64,000 bases of DNA from Rhizophagus clarus (GCA_015698045.1 BLAL01000054.1:682001-746000), one strand, 5' to 3'; counted from the first letter of the stretch, positions 40,401 to 52,215 are shown. Program-made: numbers and translations. Notes: generated from the sequence alone by a model not told the origin.

Positions 40401-40719
40401 CCAAGAAATTTCATTACAAAATGAAGAGATATATCTTACTCTTAACTTCTTCATTGTAGGTTTTCTTCCATTCTTCAAATAATTTAATTCGGTGAGTGAT
40501 GTATTCTGGAGGAGGGTCAAGCTATTGAAAAAATATTTCGTTACTTCATGATAGATAATTTCTCTTTGAAACAAATAAAACTTTCTTTATACCTCCAAAG
40601 GATATCCACTGTCAGAAGCTCCCTTTTGTGATTTCTTGGTTTTTTTATCGCTTTTTTTATGGCTCTCAGCAGTTTGAGGTAGATCAGAAACGGGCTTTGT
40701 TTCGTTAGAGGTGTCCATG
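37465..40719 (-). CDS. THS1: Threonyl-tRNA synthetase
   Basis: Class II synthetase that charges tRNA-Thr. About fifteen exons on the minus strand encode roughly 700 residues. In order: a Lys-rich N-terminal extension, a TGS domain ([20 protein letters not shown]), the second additional (editing) domain ([21 protein letters not shown], ending near [18 protein letters not shown]), and the catalytic core. The core shows the [17 protein letters not shown] region, the zinc Cys region ([14 protein letters not shown]), motif 2 ([17 protein letters not shown] ... [13 protein letters not shown]) and motif 3 ([15 protein letters not shown]). The anticodon-binding domain starts [14 protein letters not shown] and reaches FNFIFVVGAEE, with a charged tail ending at the TAA at 37465. 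The chosen start is MDTSNE at 40719; the frame stays open 48 codons upstream to another ATG at 40862. It is transcribed away from the PGM2 gene. Confidence 0.93.
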
Positions 40720-41194
40720 ATTAGATTAGATTGATTTTTCGTAGTAGTTATTTTATTTATAGGATGTATGATGTAGATCATGTATATATGCTTATTATAC
40801 TTATTTTCGTTATAATAAATACAATATAATATATGACATATTAACTGTGGCGAGATTATCATATCCGATAATTATCACTCACTATTACGTGGGGCGACAT
40901 TCGAATTCCAGCATAATATTATATTATTTCAATTTTAGAATTCTATCAGTTCTACTAAGCTAAAGCCTAAAGTGACATACTGTAATTTTTTTTATTTGTT
41001 ACAACTGATTCTTCAGATAAGAATCAAGTAAATCGAAAAAATACTACGATTTCGGAAAGATAATTATAACTAAATTTAGATACATTTTAAACTTATATAG
41101 ATTTGATTTTTGATCACCATGATAAATTTACGTTGTTTTCTATCATTAAGCAATTTTCCTCTTGAGAATTAATTTTTTTTTTCTTTTTTCGATA
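40720..41194. promoter_or_regulatory. Shared divergent promoter region (ThrRS / PGM2)
   Basis: 475 bp separate the two start codons, so both promoters must lie here. It is less AT-biased than the deserts. No specific transcription-factor site is claimed. Confidence 0.5.
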
Positions 41195-44100
41195 ATGGCA
41201 TCAATTGATTCTCTTGTTCAAGAATGGCTTCGTTTGGATAAAGTATATTATTATCATTAATTTGTTATTTTAATGAGGATTTTTGTTTATTTTTTAAAAA
41301 AAAAAAATGATTTTTTTGTTCTAAGAATCCAACAACAAAGTCAGAAATTGAAAATCTTTATGCAGATCGGAATATTGAAGAATTAGAAAAACGGCTTCGT
41401 AATAGAATATCATTTGGAACTGCGGGTATGTATTGTTGAAGGGAAAAAAAAATCAATAATATTTATTAATAATTTTTAAACATTGTTTATAGGGTTAAGA
41501 TCAAATATGGAAGCCGGATTCTCTAGAATGAATGATCTCACAGTAATTCAAGCTTCTCAGGTAAAACTTCTTATCTTGGAGTCTTTTTTATTATTATATT
41601 TATTTATTATTATTTTTTAATTATAGGGATTGTGCATGTATCTTCTTGATACACTACCAACATCAGTCACCAAAGGAGTTGTAATTGGACATGATCATAG
41701 ACATAATTCTGAAAGATTTGCAAAGTTAACGGCAGCAATATTCATTACTAAAGGATTCACAGTTTATTTCTATCGTGGATTAGTTCATACCCCATTAGTG
41801 GTATTTATGTTTATTTCAAATATATATGTAGATATATACTAATTTACAAAAAATACTTCTATATTTGCTTAGCCATTTGGTGTCAAAAGACTTGGGGCAT
41901 CATGTGGTATCATGATAACAGCTTCTCATGTAAATATTATTATTTACTTTTAGTTATTAAACAGTTATGATTAATTTATTTAATTTATAATTTTTACAGA
42001 ATCCTAAACAAGATAATGGATATAAGGTGTAAGTATCAATTTTGTCAATTGATATTATTAAATTTAATAATTATAGATGATTAATTTTTCTAATCTTTGT
42101 TTTTTTTTTTGTGAAACTTTATAAGATATTGGGAAAATGCTTGTCAGGTAAAAATAAAATAAAGTAAACGAATGTAAGATAAACCCTACGAATAATAATA
42201 ATCATAAATATTTTTCTTCTTGAATTAAATATCTAGATTATCTCACCACATGACAAAGGGATTGCTCAATCGATTTTAAATAATCTTGAGCCGTGGACAT
42301 GGGATACAGACCTTGTTGACAATAACCCGTTATGTATTGACAATGTAAAAGAAATTTCAGATTTTTATTTTGAAGAATTGAAAGAATTATCACAGCACGG
42401 GTATAGTTTATTAGTATACTGAATTCATTTCAAACTAATTAAATTTTAACTTGATTTTTTTTTTAAAAAAAAAACTTCAGGGAAGATAATGCTTCATCCA
42501 AGATTAAATTCGTATATACAGCAATGCATGGAGTAGGAACTTCAGTGGCCAAACGAGCATTTGAAGTATTTTCATTTAATCCGTTTATTTCAACAAAAGA
42601 ACAGGAGGAACCTGATCCAGACTTTCCTACCGTTGCATTTCCAAATCCAGAGGAAGGAAAAGGTTATTAAAATTTATTATTATACAAGATAAAATACTAT
42701 TATAACTAGGAAATATTTTATTAATATTTTTATAATCTAATATAGGTGCATTGGTATGTAATAGTACATTGAATAATTTACTTCCAAATTCTTTGTTTTA
42801 ATTCATTAAGTTATTGTAACTAGGCATTGGCCATAAAAACAGCAGATGAAAATGATGCTAGAATTATATTTGCTAATGATCCTGATGCAGATAGATTTGG
42901 CGTATCTGAAAAGAAAAAAAAGTGGGTTTGTTTGTTGAATTTTTCAAATGACTATTGAATAGTAGTATGTGAACTAGTGTTTCGTTTATTCTTTTAGTGG
43001 AGAATGGGATATATTTTCAGGAAATCAAATTGGAATAATTTTAGCATCTACAGTTTTAGAAAATTATAAAGCTCAAGGAAAACCTATTAGTATGATAATA
43101 AATTTATCATTATTTTTTTATGCAATATTTTTTATTATTACTAACTTCATTTACAAATTATAGATAAACTTGCTATGTTGGCAAGTACAGTATCATCAAA
43201 AATGTTGGGAAAAATGGCCAAGACTGAAGGATTTTATTTTGAAGAAACGTTAACAGGATTTAAATGGTTAGGAAATAAAGCAATTGATTTACATCAACAG
43301 GGTTATGAAGTCTTGTTTGCGTATGAAGAAGCTATTGGATTTATGATCGGAAATATTGTAAAAGACAAAGATGGAATTAGTGCTTTAGTCGTATTTGCTG
43401 AATTAGCAGTACAATTGAACAAACGTGGATTAACGGTTTCAGAATATTTAGAAGAATTATATAATAAGTATGTTAACGTTATATTTATTATCAGAGAAAA
43501 AATTCCAGAAATTTTTAATAAATTATCTTTTTAGGTATGGATATTTTGTTGGTAACAACTCTTATTTTATTTGTTATTCACCGCAAACCATTAACAAAAT
43601 TTTTAATAAAATTCGATATGGTGAAAATCCGGTAAGTTTATAAAATAATTAACAGTGATTTCATATTAAAAAAAAAATTAATCAAATTTTCTGTATCCAT
43701 TAGACAAAATCATTGGAACTTAATGTAAGTAAAAAAAGATTCTGGTTGTTAATAGTGTACTATACAACAAAACTAACGTGACACTTTTATTCTTAGTACC
43801 CATATTCATATCAATTATCATATCCTTCAACATTAGCGGGACATAAAATTACATATATTAGAGATTTAACAATTGGATATGATACAAGTAAGCCTGATAA
43901 TAAAGCTACTTTACCTACATCTAAAAGTTCTCATATGATTACTTTTGGACTTGAAAATGGTTGTATTTTGACTTTAAGAACAAGGTAATATAAACGTAAT
44001 TTTTTTTGTTTCGTTTTTCAAAAAAAAAATGTATATATATATATTCTAAAATATACGTATTTTCTTAAGTGGGACTGAACCAAAGATAAAATATTATTTG

Positions 44101-44217
44101 GAGTTATCAGGTAAAGATAAAGAAGAGGCAGAGAGAGAATTACATAAGATCACTAAAAGTGTTGCAGACGAGTTATTGGAACCTGAAAAATATGGATTAG
44201 TTTACAGAACTGAATAA
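41195..44217 (+). CDS. PGM2: Phosphoglucomutase-2 type phosphopentomutase
   Basis: Alpha-D-phosphohexomutase of the PGM2 group, converting ribose-1-P to ribose-5-P and glucose-1-P to glucose-6-P. Roughly 600 residues in many small exons. Motifs in order: FGTAGLR and MEAGFSRMN (N-terminal), the phosphoserine loop [19 protein letters not shown], the metal loop DPDADRFGV, sugar-binding [10 protein letters not shown] (PGM2-type) and phosphate-binding [12 protein letters not shown] near the end. Three tiny exons are needed: 8 nt at 42746-42753 (completes NPEEGKGALALA), 22 nt at 42126-42147 (YWENACQ) and 21 nt at 43704-43724 (TKSLELN). The start [11 protein letters not shown] is the first ATG, and exon 1 is 41195-41242. 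The NPEEGKG and DPDADR blocks favour PGM2 over classical PGM1. It supplies the link between nucleosides and the pentose phosphate pathway. Confidence 0.92.
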
Positions 44218-44809
44218 AACAAGTTATTATTAGCCTTTAAACGTTGTTCGTTGAAAATATGTTGGCATATCTTGATAATCTATTCATAATAAAGATTATC
44301 AGATAATAAATAAGCATATGCAACAATGCAAAAGTAAAATTATACAGCGTATGTTAAATAATTAATAGAGGACTTGAATGGACAAAAAGTACAACTTTTC
44401 TAGCTGATACTGATAATAATTTTATTTGTTATGGTGGTTCGCATTTACGGGATCTACATATAGGTTAACCACGTGTTTTTGCGAAAGAGCTCTATGCCAA
44501 AAGAGATTTCACTTCCATATTTATTTATCCCTTATTTTATTCCCGAAATTTACCTTATGCTTATTAACATCAATGGGACGAAATTTGGCTATTTACGGAA
44601 AATACTAGTAATTGTTTGACGAGAAAATTTCATTAGGCGTTTGTTGATCTATAATCATTTTTTTTACTTTGGACGAGTTATTATCTTGCCATTACAGGCT
44701 AATAAAAATTGAATGCGTCGTGATATTCAGAATTACTATAGTAAAAGCAAATACGTTGCTAACTTTAAATAAAGTATTAAGAAAAAGTACCCCTATACCA
44801 GAAATCAAT

Positions 44810-44975
44810 AATTTTTTAAAAAAAATTAGAAAATCAACAATATTTTTAAAAAAATAATTAGAAAAATCAACAATATTTTTTAAAATAATTAGAAAAATCA
44901 ATATTAAAAATAATTTGAAATATCAATAATTTTTTAAAATAATTAGAAAAATTAATTTTTTTTAAAAATAATTAA
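44810..44975. repeat. Tandem repeat of ATCAATATTTTTTAAAATAATTAGAAAA-type units
   Basis: About five imperfect copies of a roughly 30-bp unit alternating AATTAGAAAAATCAA with ATATTTTTTAAAA. Confidence 0.6.
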
Positions 44976-46635
44976 TAAATAAATCTCAATTAAAAATTTA
45001 TTAGTTCAAAATTTAAAAAATTTAATCTGTTGTAATTTAACAAATTACATTTAAAGTTAATAATTATGATTTTTTGAATTTTTTATTAAGTAATATATTT
45101 TTTTTCATAAATTGTAAAAAAACTTTTAAAGAATAAAAAAGAGAGCTACAACTTATATTTAAAACAGAAAAATCATTAAATATGTTTTTAACTTACCTGT
45201 TATAATTAGTTAGGTTATATTTTATAACTAGTTACTATTTTGAACAGAGTATAAGTTTGCATTTCTAATAATATTTAAATAATATTGATTAATACTTTGT
45301 AAAATAAATATTATTAATTATTAAAAATAAATAAATATGATAGTATTATAAGTTATTATTTTAAATTTAAAATACAATTACTATTATTTTAAGTCTAATT
45401 GTATCAAAATAAATGAATAAAAAATTTTAACAAATATTCTTTTAAAACTGTACTTTATTTCTAAATGATGTAATATTTATGTAACAAAATACAAATAAAA
45501 CTTAATTACAGTGAAATTAAGAATCTTTAATAATAAATATACTATAAAGGATATTATTAAAATTACCTTTGACTGTTCTATTTAACAAACATTTTAACTG
45601 ATACATTTTAAATTTTGATCTTTTTTTACCTTTTTCTTATCCTTTAAACCACAAGGATTTTCTTTTACTTATATAATAAAACCAGTTGTTTTGTTTAATA
45701 TAATCACTCCATATCTATATCCAGCAGACAATTTTATAAATGCGTAACTTAACATGATTAGAATATAATGAAGAAGATTAATGATGGTTTTAGGACCTGA
45801 AAGATACATATAAAAGTCACATGCGAGTTTGCTTATAAACTATATTAGCAAAAATTTCCAATTGTCATCAAAAATAATTTACGTAAATTTTAAGATGGTT
45901 ATATACAGTACATTTTTATTTAATTATTTTTTACACGTCATATATTTTAATTTGCATAGCCAACGTCTTTGTTAATAAAAAAAATTATAAATATTATAAT
46001 ATCAGCAATTTTCTACATAACGTCTTGAAATTCCGGCATTTTTCTACTAATTAGCAGCGTAACGTCTTGGAATCCTGGTGGTTTTCTACTAATTAGCAGT
46101 ATACATGTAACTAGAACTCCTAAATGGTAACGAGTTTTCTTATATTAAAACATTCTGGTGTTTTTTTACAAAATTATGAAAAAATGCGGAGTATTTTTTT
46201 TAAAAAATTATTCTGATCGCATCGGTTATAATCTATATATCTGATATAAATCAAAAAAAAAATTGTGTTACCAATTTATTTTTATTTTAAGACGAATGAC
46301 TTTTCATGAGAAACAATATGGAGACATTGATTTAGGTAATCATACGTGATGGTGACTTTTTTTTTAAAAAAATTAATAATGCGCACTTCTTTAAATCTTT
46401 AACGTATTTACAAACACCCCCACTAACTTACAAATCTACTCTAATCTATGTACTATAAATCTAAATTTCTACCTTATAAACAACCAAACAAAACCATTTC
46501 CCACCACGTTTTTTGAATTTTTTGAACCTTTAAATTTTTGTGACAAAGACACTTTGGTTGTACTATAACGAGAAAGCTCCTCCAATAATTTCGTTGACAT
46601 ATGTGATGATGACTTGCTAGAATAGAGTATTTTAT

Positions 46636-47083
46636 TTAATTCGTGATCCGTATATAAAGTAGAGTCCTATATTGAAAATCGGGGCTAATTATATAATAGT
46701 GCGGAATCTGACGTCACGGGCTCACGGCAAACCAATTGTTAAATTATAAATTATAGAAAGTCCGGTAAATTTTTTGAGCACTAAAAATGACTTACTTATG
46801 AGCTTAAAAGAAAAAAAAAGCCTTATTTTTAACGTGCGAATAATGGGTTTTTACTTTTGGGCTCATAGGAAAGTTATTTCTAATGATTGAAAATTTTACC
46901 GGACTTTTAGTAAAAAGTTGGCCAAATAGTATAATTTTATGCTAATGGTTTAGTTTTTACATCATATTTAAAAAATTAGTACTTTAATTTGCCGCGTCTT
47001 CAGATTCCGCGCTATTGTATACTACTATATATAGCTTTAACCCCGGTTTTTAATAATTAAATTCTACGCGGATCACGAATTAA
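46636..47083. mobile_element. Foldback MITE, about 448 bp
   Basis: Imperfect inverted halves. The left end TTAATTCGTGATCCG matches the reverse complement of the right end. Further in, CGGGGCTAATTATATA and GCGGAATCTGACG pair with CGGGGTTAAAGCTATATA and GCGGAATCTGAAGACG. Near the centre AGTCCGGTAAA on the left pairs with TTTACCGGACTTT on the right. No coding capacity is seen. The target-site duplication is unclear in the AT-rich flanks. Confidence 0.75.
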
Positions 47084-47271
47084 TTTAATAAAAAAATTTT
47101 TAACAAAAAAAAAAAAACTTTATAAATAATTTATATGTTAATTTGCTTAATCCAGATTTCAATATTTTATTGATTATCGACGATCAAGTGATAAATTTAC
47201 GTTGATCTTTTTTTTTTCATAAAAATTTTCGTCAGAGAAACGCTAGAAAAATTTACTTGTATAAAAAAAAA

Positions 47272-47637
47272 ATGGTTTATAAAAGATTTACAAGGGGTAG
47301 GAACACTTCTGGACATGGAATTTACGGTAAGTTTGTTTTTCTATTTGTTTTTCATTTCTTGGTTCAATGGTTCGTTGTATGAGATTTTGGCTGCTTGGAC
47401 TCATTTGTTAAATATTCTGAAACAGTAATTATGAAAGGAGAACTCATTTGTTGAATATTTTGAAACGGTAATTATTGAAAGCCATTTGTTGAATATTCTG
47501 AAATGGTAATTATGAAAGGAGAAGAAAGGTTTTTTTTTATATTTTGATATAAGAACGTTACTAACATTCTTTTCTTTTCTTTTATAGAAGCGGACCTTTT
47601 AGTGACACTTCTGGAGGGTGCTGGCCATGAATTTTAG
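47272..47637 (+). CDS. Possible tiny spliced ORF (uncertain)
   Basis: An ATG after an A-run opens a short exon (47272-47325, MVYKRFTRGRNTSGHGIY), followed by a good donor (GTAAGT). A pyrimidine-rich TTTTATAG acceptor near 47587 keeps the frame and leads to a stop about 15 codons later, giving about 34 residues. The acceptor is a double site (TAGAAG). The block ACACTTCTGGA recurs in both exons, so this may be a duplicated or decayed fragment rather than a gene. No family is recognised. The intron contains the tandem repeat at 47398-47523. Confidence 0.2.
47398..47523. repeat. Tandem repeat, about 45-bp unit (3 copies)
   Basis: Three imperfect units of CATTTGTTGAATATTCTGAA followed by A(C/T)(A/G)GTAATTATGAAAGGAGAA; the middle unit is shortened. 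Confidence 0.75.
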
Positions 47638-48072
47638 ATTGGACCGGGTAAGTGTCTCTGGAAAGGCGTGAAATATTTTATTCTTATTATACAAAGAAAA
47701 TTTATTAACTTAATTCTGTAGGTACTGGCTTTTTGACATTGGATTAGGTTGGTTAGTAGATGGTGGGAATTTTCTTGTTTCTTATTTATAAGAACATTTA
47801 CTTATATATAATAACATTAATTGTTAGTTGGGAAAGGAACTGCTTTTTTAATTTAAGGAACATTATTCCTTTCAATTTTTTCCTTTAAGAACGACCTTTT
47901 GATTTTGGACTGGAATATTAGAATTGTAAGTTGGATAAGGGGAATTTATACTTCTTTAATTTGGGGTGAACATTACTAATGTTCCTTTTTAATATCATTT
48001 ATTAACATATGAAGAAAATTTTTTTATAATATAAATACAATAAGATAATAAGAGTAACGACTTATATTTAGA

Positions 48073-49275
48073 TTAATCAATTCTCTTAATACAAATACCG
48101 TAAGGACGTAAATCTTCGCTATTAGGACTAATCCAATATTCACCAACACCATTTTCTTCTTTAGTAACTTTAACCAAATTATTGGGGTTAACCCTATTTT
48201 GAAAGACAACTTTATAATTTTTATCTTCATAAGTGAATTTAGTAGCATATTTACTAGCTATATTGATATCAGGAGTAGAATAAATTCCATGACCAAACAT
48301 GAACCGCTTTCCTTTGCTTAAAAGATATCCATCATCAGCAATAGAATTGCAGTTATATTTAGCAGTTCCATGGTAAGAGACTAAATAAATATTAAAATAA
48401 TTAATAAAGATGACAATAAATAATAAATAATTAAATTGATAAATTACATAAGTACCTGGCCATTCGTCCCTTACAGAGTCAGTAGCATATCTCCTTTTAC
48501 CACCTACTCCAAGCCAACTATTATTCGGATACTTGTTGAGGACGTTAAGAGCAATCCTATTCCATCCACAAGGACGTTTATAAACAATATCTCCACGCAT
48601 AAAAGTAATTCCATTATCATCAACGTTCGTAAAATCATAATCATATATTGGATCAAGATGATGAGAATGAATAAAAAGACGGGAATCACCACCACCTCTT
48701 AATCTTAATACTAAATGTACAGTAGATTCATTTTGTATGTTATAATCCTCTAAAGTACGATCATCTTCAAGTTGTTTACCGGCCAAAATCAAACGTTGTT
48801 GATCTGGAGGTATACCTTCTTTTAATTGAATCATTTGTTTAATATCAGAAATTTTGTTAGATTTATTTAAAACTAGTGGAATTGTTGTCCCAGACAAAGT
48901 CCTTGCATAGACAGTCATGGTTGAAAGCGGAGGATTAGAAGAAGGTGGAGGAACAAGTGGTTGAGTAGGATCATTATTATTATTAATGAGAGATTGAATA
49001 ACATTTTGATTGAATAAAATGAGATTTGGAGCGTAAGTGATATTTGGAATCGTTTCTGGGATAACATATTCAACATTATCATCATAATCATCCTCTTCTT
49101 CATCAAAATTTGGTACAGGACCACCAACTAAATGAGCTTGATGAAGTACCTTTTGATCTAATTCATTATAAGAAATATTTCCAAGTTTACGATTGATATA
49201 ATCATCATAAGAAATAACGGATTTTTTTGAAACCGCCGAAATTGCTGCGGCCAAGATTTGACTATTTGCCACCAT
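48073..49275 (-). CDS. Ubiquitin fused to an ADP-ribosyltransferase-like domain
   Basis: Exons 48456-49275 and 48073-48380 total 1128 nt (375 residues). The N-terminal about 119 residues are Asn/Pro- and acid-rich. Residues 120-195 form an exact 76-residue ubiquitin, starting Met and ending RLRGG, followed by one more Gly. The binding patch L8, I44, H68, V70 and lysines K27, K33 and K48 are kept; positions 6, 11, 29 and 63 are R, T, M and N. Next comes a block typical of ubiquitin/ART fusion proteins ([23 protein letters not shown]), then a C-terminal part resembling the PARP/ART fold: SYHGT (His), [10 protein letters not shown] (Tyr), KYATKF and [10 protein letters not shown]. The ART assignment rests on motif order and is inference. 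A hydrolase might cut after the RGG, but this cannot be seen. Confidence 0.75.
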   Translation of the reverse strand: MVANSQILAAAISAVSKKSVISYDDYINRKLGNISYNELDQKVLHQAHLVGGPVPNFDEEEDDYDDNVEYVIPETIPNITYAPNLILFNQNVIQSLINNNNDPTQPLVPPPSSNPPLSTMTVYARTLSGTTIPLVLNKSNKISDIKQMIQLKEGIPPDQQRLILAGKQLEDDRTLEDYNIQNESTVHLVLRLRGGGDSRLFIHSHHLDPIYDYDFTNVDDNGITFMRGDIVYKRPCGWNRIALNVLNKYPNNSWLGVGGKRRYATDSVRDEWPGTYVIYQFNYLLFIVIFINYFNIYLVSYHGTAKYNCNSIADDGYLLSKGKRFMFGHGIYSTPDINIASKYATKFTYEDKNYKVVFQNRVNPNNLVKVTKEENGVGEYWISPNSEDLRPYGICIKRID

Positions 49276-49529
49276 GGTTTTTTTTTGTTTTTAAAGAAAA
49301 AAAAAATAAAATTATTTCGAAAAAAAAAAAATTATATATATATACATTTTTAAACCGAAAATTATTTATTCTTTGAGCATTCCTAATTTGTTTAAAATAT
49401 TTTTAATTCAACTTTTTTTTTTTTTTTGTGGAATAAATAATTCACTTTCATAACTTTCCTTTTCTTGAAAATATTAAAATGATCTTCATGTTCACCAATT
49501 AAAAAATAATTCTTCCTTCCAGAGATATT

Positions 49530-49622
49530 CAACAATCTATTATAATAATATCCATTCAAATTTCCTATTTCTCTCGTCATTCACAAATAATGGATGAACA
49601 TGTGAAGATCAATATCTATTCG
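49530..49622. repeat. Duplicated block A, copy 1
   Basis: Similar to 51135-51225: TCTATTATAAT(A/C)ATAT(C/T)CAT is followed by CAAATTTCCTATTT, then TCATTCA and ACATGTGAAGATC in both. Confidence 0.65.
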
Positions 49623-49974
49623 AAGTGAAATAACGTTTTCAATATATAACCATTATATGACCTAATAAAGAACATGAAATACGAGAAGTGTATATACCGT
49701 ATATATAAATTGAATAAAGAAATAATATGTAATTGAATAAAATTGAAAATAAGATTCCTTTGAATGGCAACAGCAAACGCAAAAATGAACAAGTATTTAC
49801 ATGTATATATAATATAATTAATGAAGAAGTATTAGCTTTCTTATGCATAAACTTTATTCTTGCGAATATTGTAATAATAACGCAGGATTTGTTTATGCCA
49901 CAAAATAATTAAATATTATGTAAGATGATTTAAACTCAACATTTGAGAATTATATCCAACTATATATCAAACTA

Positions 49975-50240
49975 GTAAATACTTCGTATAAAAGCTCCAA
50001 TGGTTTCGCTGAAATTTCTTCATTGTTAAATTGAAGCCATAATTTTTAACTGCAAATTTGACACGTTTATAAAGCCTTTCAAAATTAATATTGAAGTCAC
50101 ATAATATTAAAGTCGATAAACCAACAACACAAAATATAACTTCATTATCGTTCATTTTCAAAACGTTCTAGATTTTCATTTATAATTCCTGTTTATAGTG
50201 TTTCATTTAAATTTAATTAAAACGAAAAGGTGAAATAACA
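49975..50240. repeat. Duplicated block B, copy 1
   Basis: Similar to 52040-52215: AAAGCTCCAATG, TTTCGCT(G/A)AAATTTCTTC and TGTTAA(A/G)TTGAAG, then CGAAAAGGTGAAATA further on. Confidence 0.65.
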
Positions 50241-50410
50241 CAGAATATGTCATACATAAGAAAATATTTATCTTATGTAATTTCCTTAGATATCTAATTC
50301 GCCGCGACATTTATTTCTTATCAAGAGATGTTACACGTTCACGTGATGCTGGGACTTTCTCCTTTTTGATCTTTGTTCTAAAGTTTGGGTATTACTGCTA
50401 ATATATTTTT

Positions 50411-50446
50411 AGAGTTTGAAGCATCGCATCAATAATTTCTTTATTG
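50411..50446. repeat. Duplicated block C, copy 1
   Basis: AGAGTTTGAAG followed by CATCAATAATTTCTT, also at about 51278-51304. Confidence 0.6.
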
Positions 50447-50484
50447 CAATCAGCTTCTCATCATTTTTTTTGGGGTGCAAATCC

Positions 50485-50690
50485 AACATTGAGGTCTTCA
50501 GCCTGGGATCGAACTAGAAGATGCACCCATGATCTCTACAAAGGTTGGGGAACTCTAAATATATGCATAAATATAAAAATTGGTGTATGTTAAAATCGAC
50601 GATATGAGCGCTGAAGTGTTATTTTAGCAAGGGGTACGACGCTTCCGCCAAGCTACCACATGAGACACACCCGCATAGTTCCATCACATC
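50485..50690 (-). other. tRNA-like A-box/B-box segment (possible SINE remnant)
   Basis: On the minus strand, TAGCTTGGCGG (about 50644-50654) resembles an RNA polymerase III A box in a D-arm context (GTGGTAGCTTGGCGGAAGCG). AGTTCGATCCC (about 50507-50517) resembles a B box. They are about 140 nt apart, too far for a normal tRNA, and no full cloverleaf forms. A tRNA-derived SINE or a disrupted tRNA is possible; so is chance. Confidence 0.25.
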
Positions 50691-51134
50691 CATCGCAATA
50701 AGGATTGGTTGAAAAAACTTTGAGTAATTACTATCATCCTTGTTATATTGCAGAAAAATGTTATTAGCGAGATTTATTGATAAGTTGTAAACGAGCAGCA
50801 ACGTGTTCAGCTATTTATACGAGCATATACGGTAAATCACTTACCTAAATCATAAATTTTAAATGAATCCACATTAAAAATACAGATTGTCAAATTGGGT
50901 ATGGTCGGATAATAATTTTTAATGCGATAAGGATTCAATACGACGACAAACGTTTCAGTAAAATGATTTATTATCAATTTGTCATATTTCATATGACATT
51001 ATGCAGTATTCGATGTAAAAATCTTCAAAGTATCGTATATCAATATATTACATCGATATCGCTACAATATTGTGTCATTAAATTTATTTTAATAAAATTA
51101 TTTTCTTTCTTTCAAAATAAAAACAAAGGTATTC

Positions 51135-51225
51135 ATCATTCTATTATAATCATATTCATACAAATTTCCTATTTTTTCTTCATTCATTACATGATGATAA
51201 ACATGTGAAGATCTTTTCGAAATTG
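51135..51225. repeat. Duplicated block A, copy 2
   Basis: See block A copy 1 (49530-49622). Confidence 0.65.
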
Positions 51226-51277
51226 AAGTTATAGCATATACCAAATAATTTCTTCACTAACAAGTTGGGGACGTAAA

Positions 51278-51304
51278 GAGTTTGAAGTTTCATCAATAAT
51301 TTCT
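51278..51304. repeat. Duplicated block C, copy 2
   Basis: See block C copy 1 (50411-50446). Confidence 0.6.
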
Positions 51305-52039
51305 TGGGATCAGACATAGATATATGCGTTTAACATTAACTTTTACAGGAGGCGTGGTTCTACCGTATAGCGCTGTCTACAGTGTAAGCCGCTAATCATG
51401 TCGGAATTTTGACCAGAATTATCATTTATATGCTAATTTCGGTTTGAATTAGTACCGGAGATATTATTCAAAAATTTCAGCATTTATTTTCGAATAGTAC
51501 CTTTGCATTATTTAAAAGGGTTTACCAAAGGGTACTAATCACTTGAAGGAAATTTTTTTTTTGGTGTGTGAATTCTCATTTGTTAACGCCAAACGCCACT
51601 CAATTCCATAATTTCCAGCAAATCATGTGACAAAGATAACCCATTTTTTTTGCAAACTCTATCAAGTCCACAAGATTAATAATCTTGCTCACTTCCCAAA
51701 ATTTGATCATATTCAGTTTCCGAACATTCGTTTTCTGACGCAATATTTATCGAACAAGTTCCGCTGGCGATGCTGGGGTAGTTTCTGAGGATGAGATTTC
51801 GTGTGCACTTCTCCAGGTATACATAGAAAAAAATACAAGCACAGTAATTACAACGATACAGCATATTTTCATGTATCGCTTGATCTTGTTAAAAAATATT
51901 ACCTTTTTTCAAAATAAAATTGTACGAACTAAGGAATAAAAATTAATAATCAATTTATTATATGTAACAAATACAAGAACTTGTATAGTTTATATTATAT
52001 ATCAATTTAATGCTCGCTCGAGAGTCATGTAAATAATTA

Positions 52040-52215
52040 CTTTACGCAAAGCTCCAATGTTTCGCTAAAATTTCTTCGCTGTTAAGTTGAAGTCATTTTT
52101 AACAGCTAATGTGTCACAAATTTTATAATCTTTTTATAATAATATTAATAAATATTTATAGTTTGTTTTGTAATAGTTAAGCGAAAAGGTGAAATACTGT
52201 ATTTGTAATAATATA
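52040..52215. repeat. Duplicated block B, copy 2
   Basis: See block B copy 1 (49975-50240); here block B lies after block C, the reverse of the first set. Confidence 0.65.

Larger units (their letters stand above)
44218..47271. other. Intergenic region with a foldback MITE
   Basis: About 3 kb without a gene. An imperfect tandem AAAAATTAGAAAAATCAA(T) repeat lies at about 44810-44975. A palindromic element spans 46636-47083. The rest is AT-rich. Confidence 0.5.

Noticed and set aside
49392-50161. Several minus-strand ORFs of 62-69 codons
   Set aside because: AT-rich chance ORFs lying largely in duplicated blocks; no domains or splice continuity.
50507-50517. Complete tRNA gene around the B-box-like sequence
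   Set aside because: No acceptor stem or anticodon arm forms at normal spacing.
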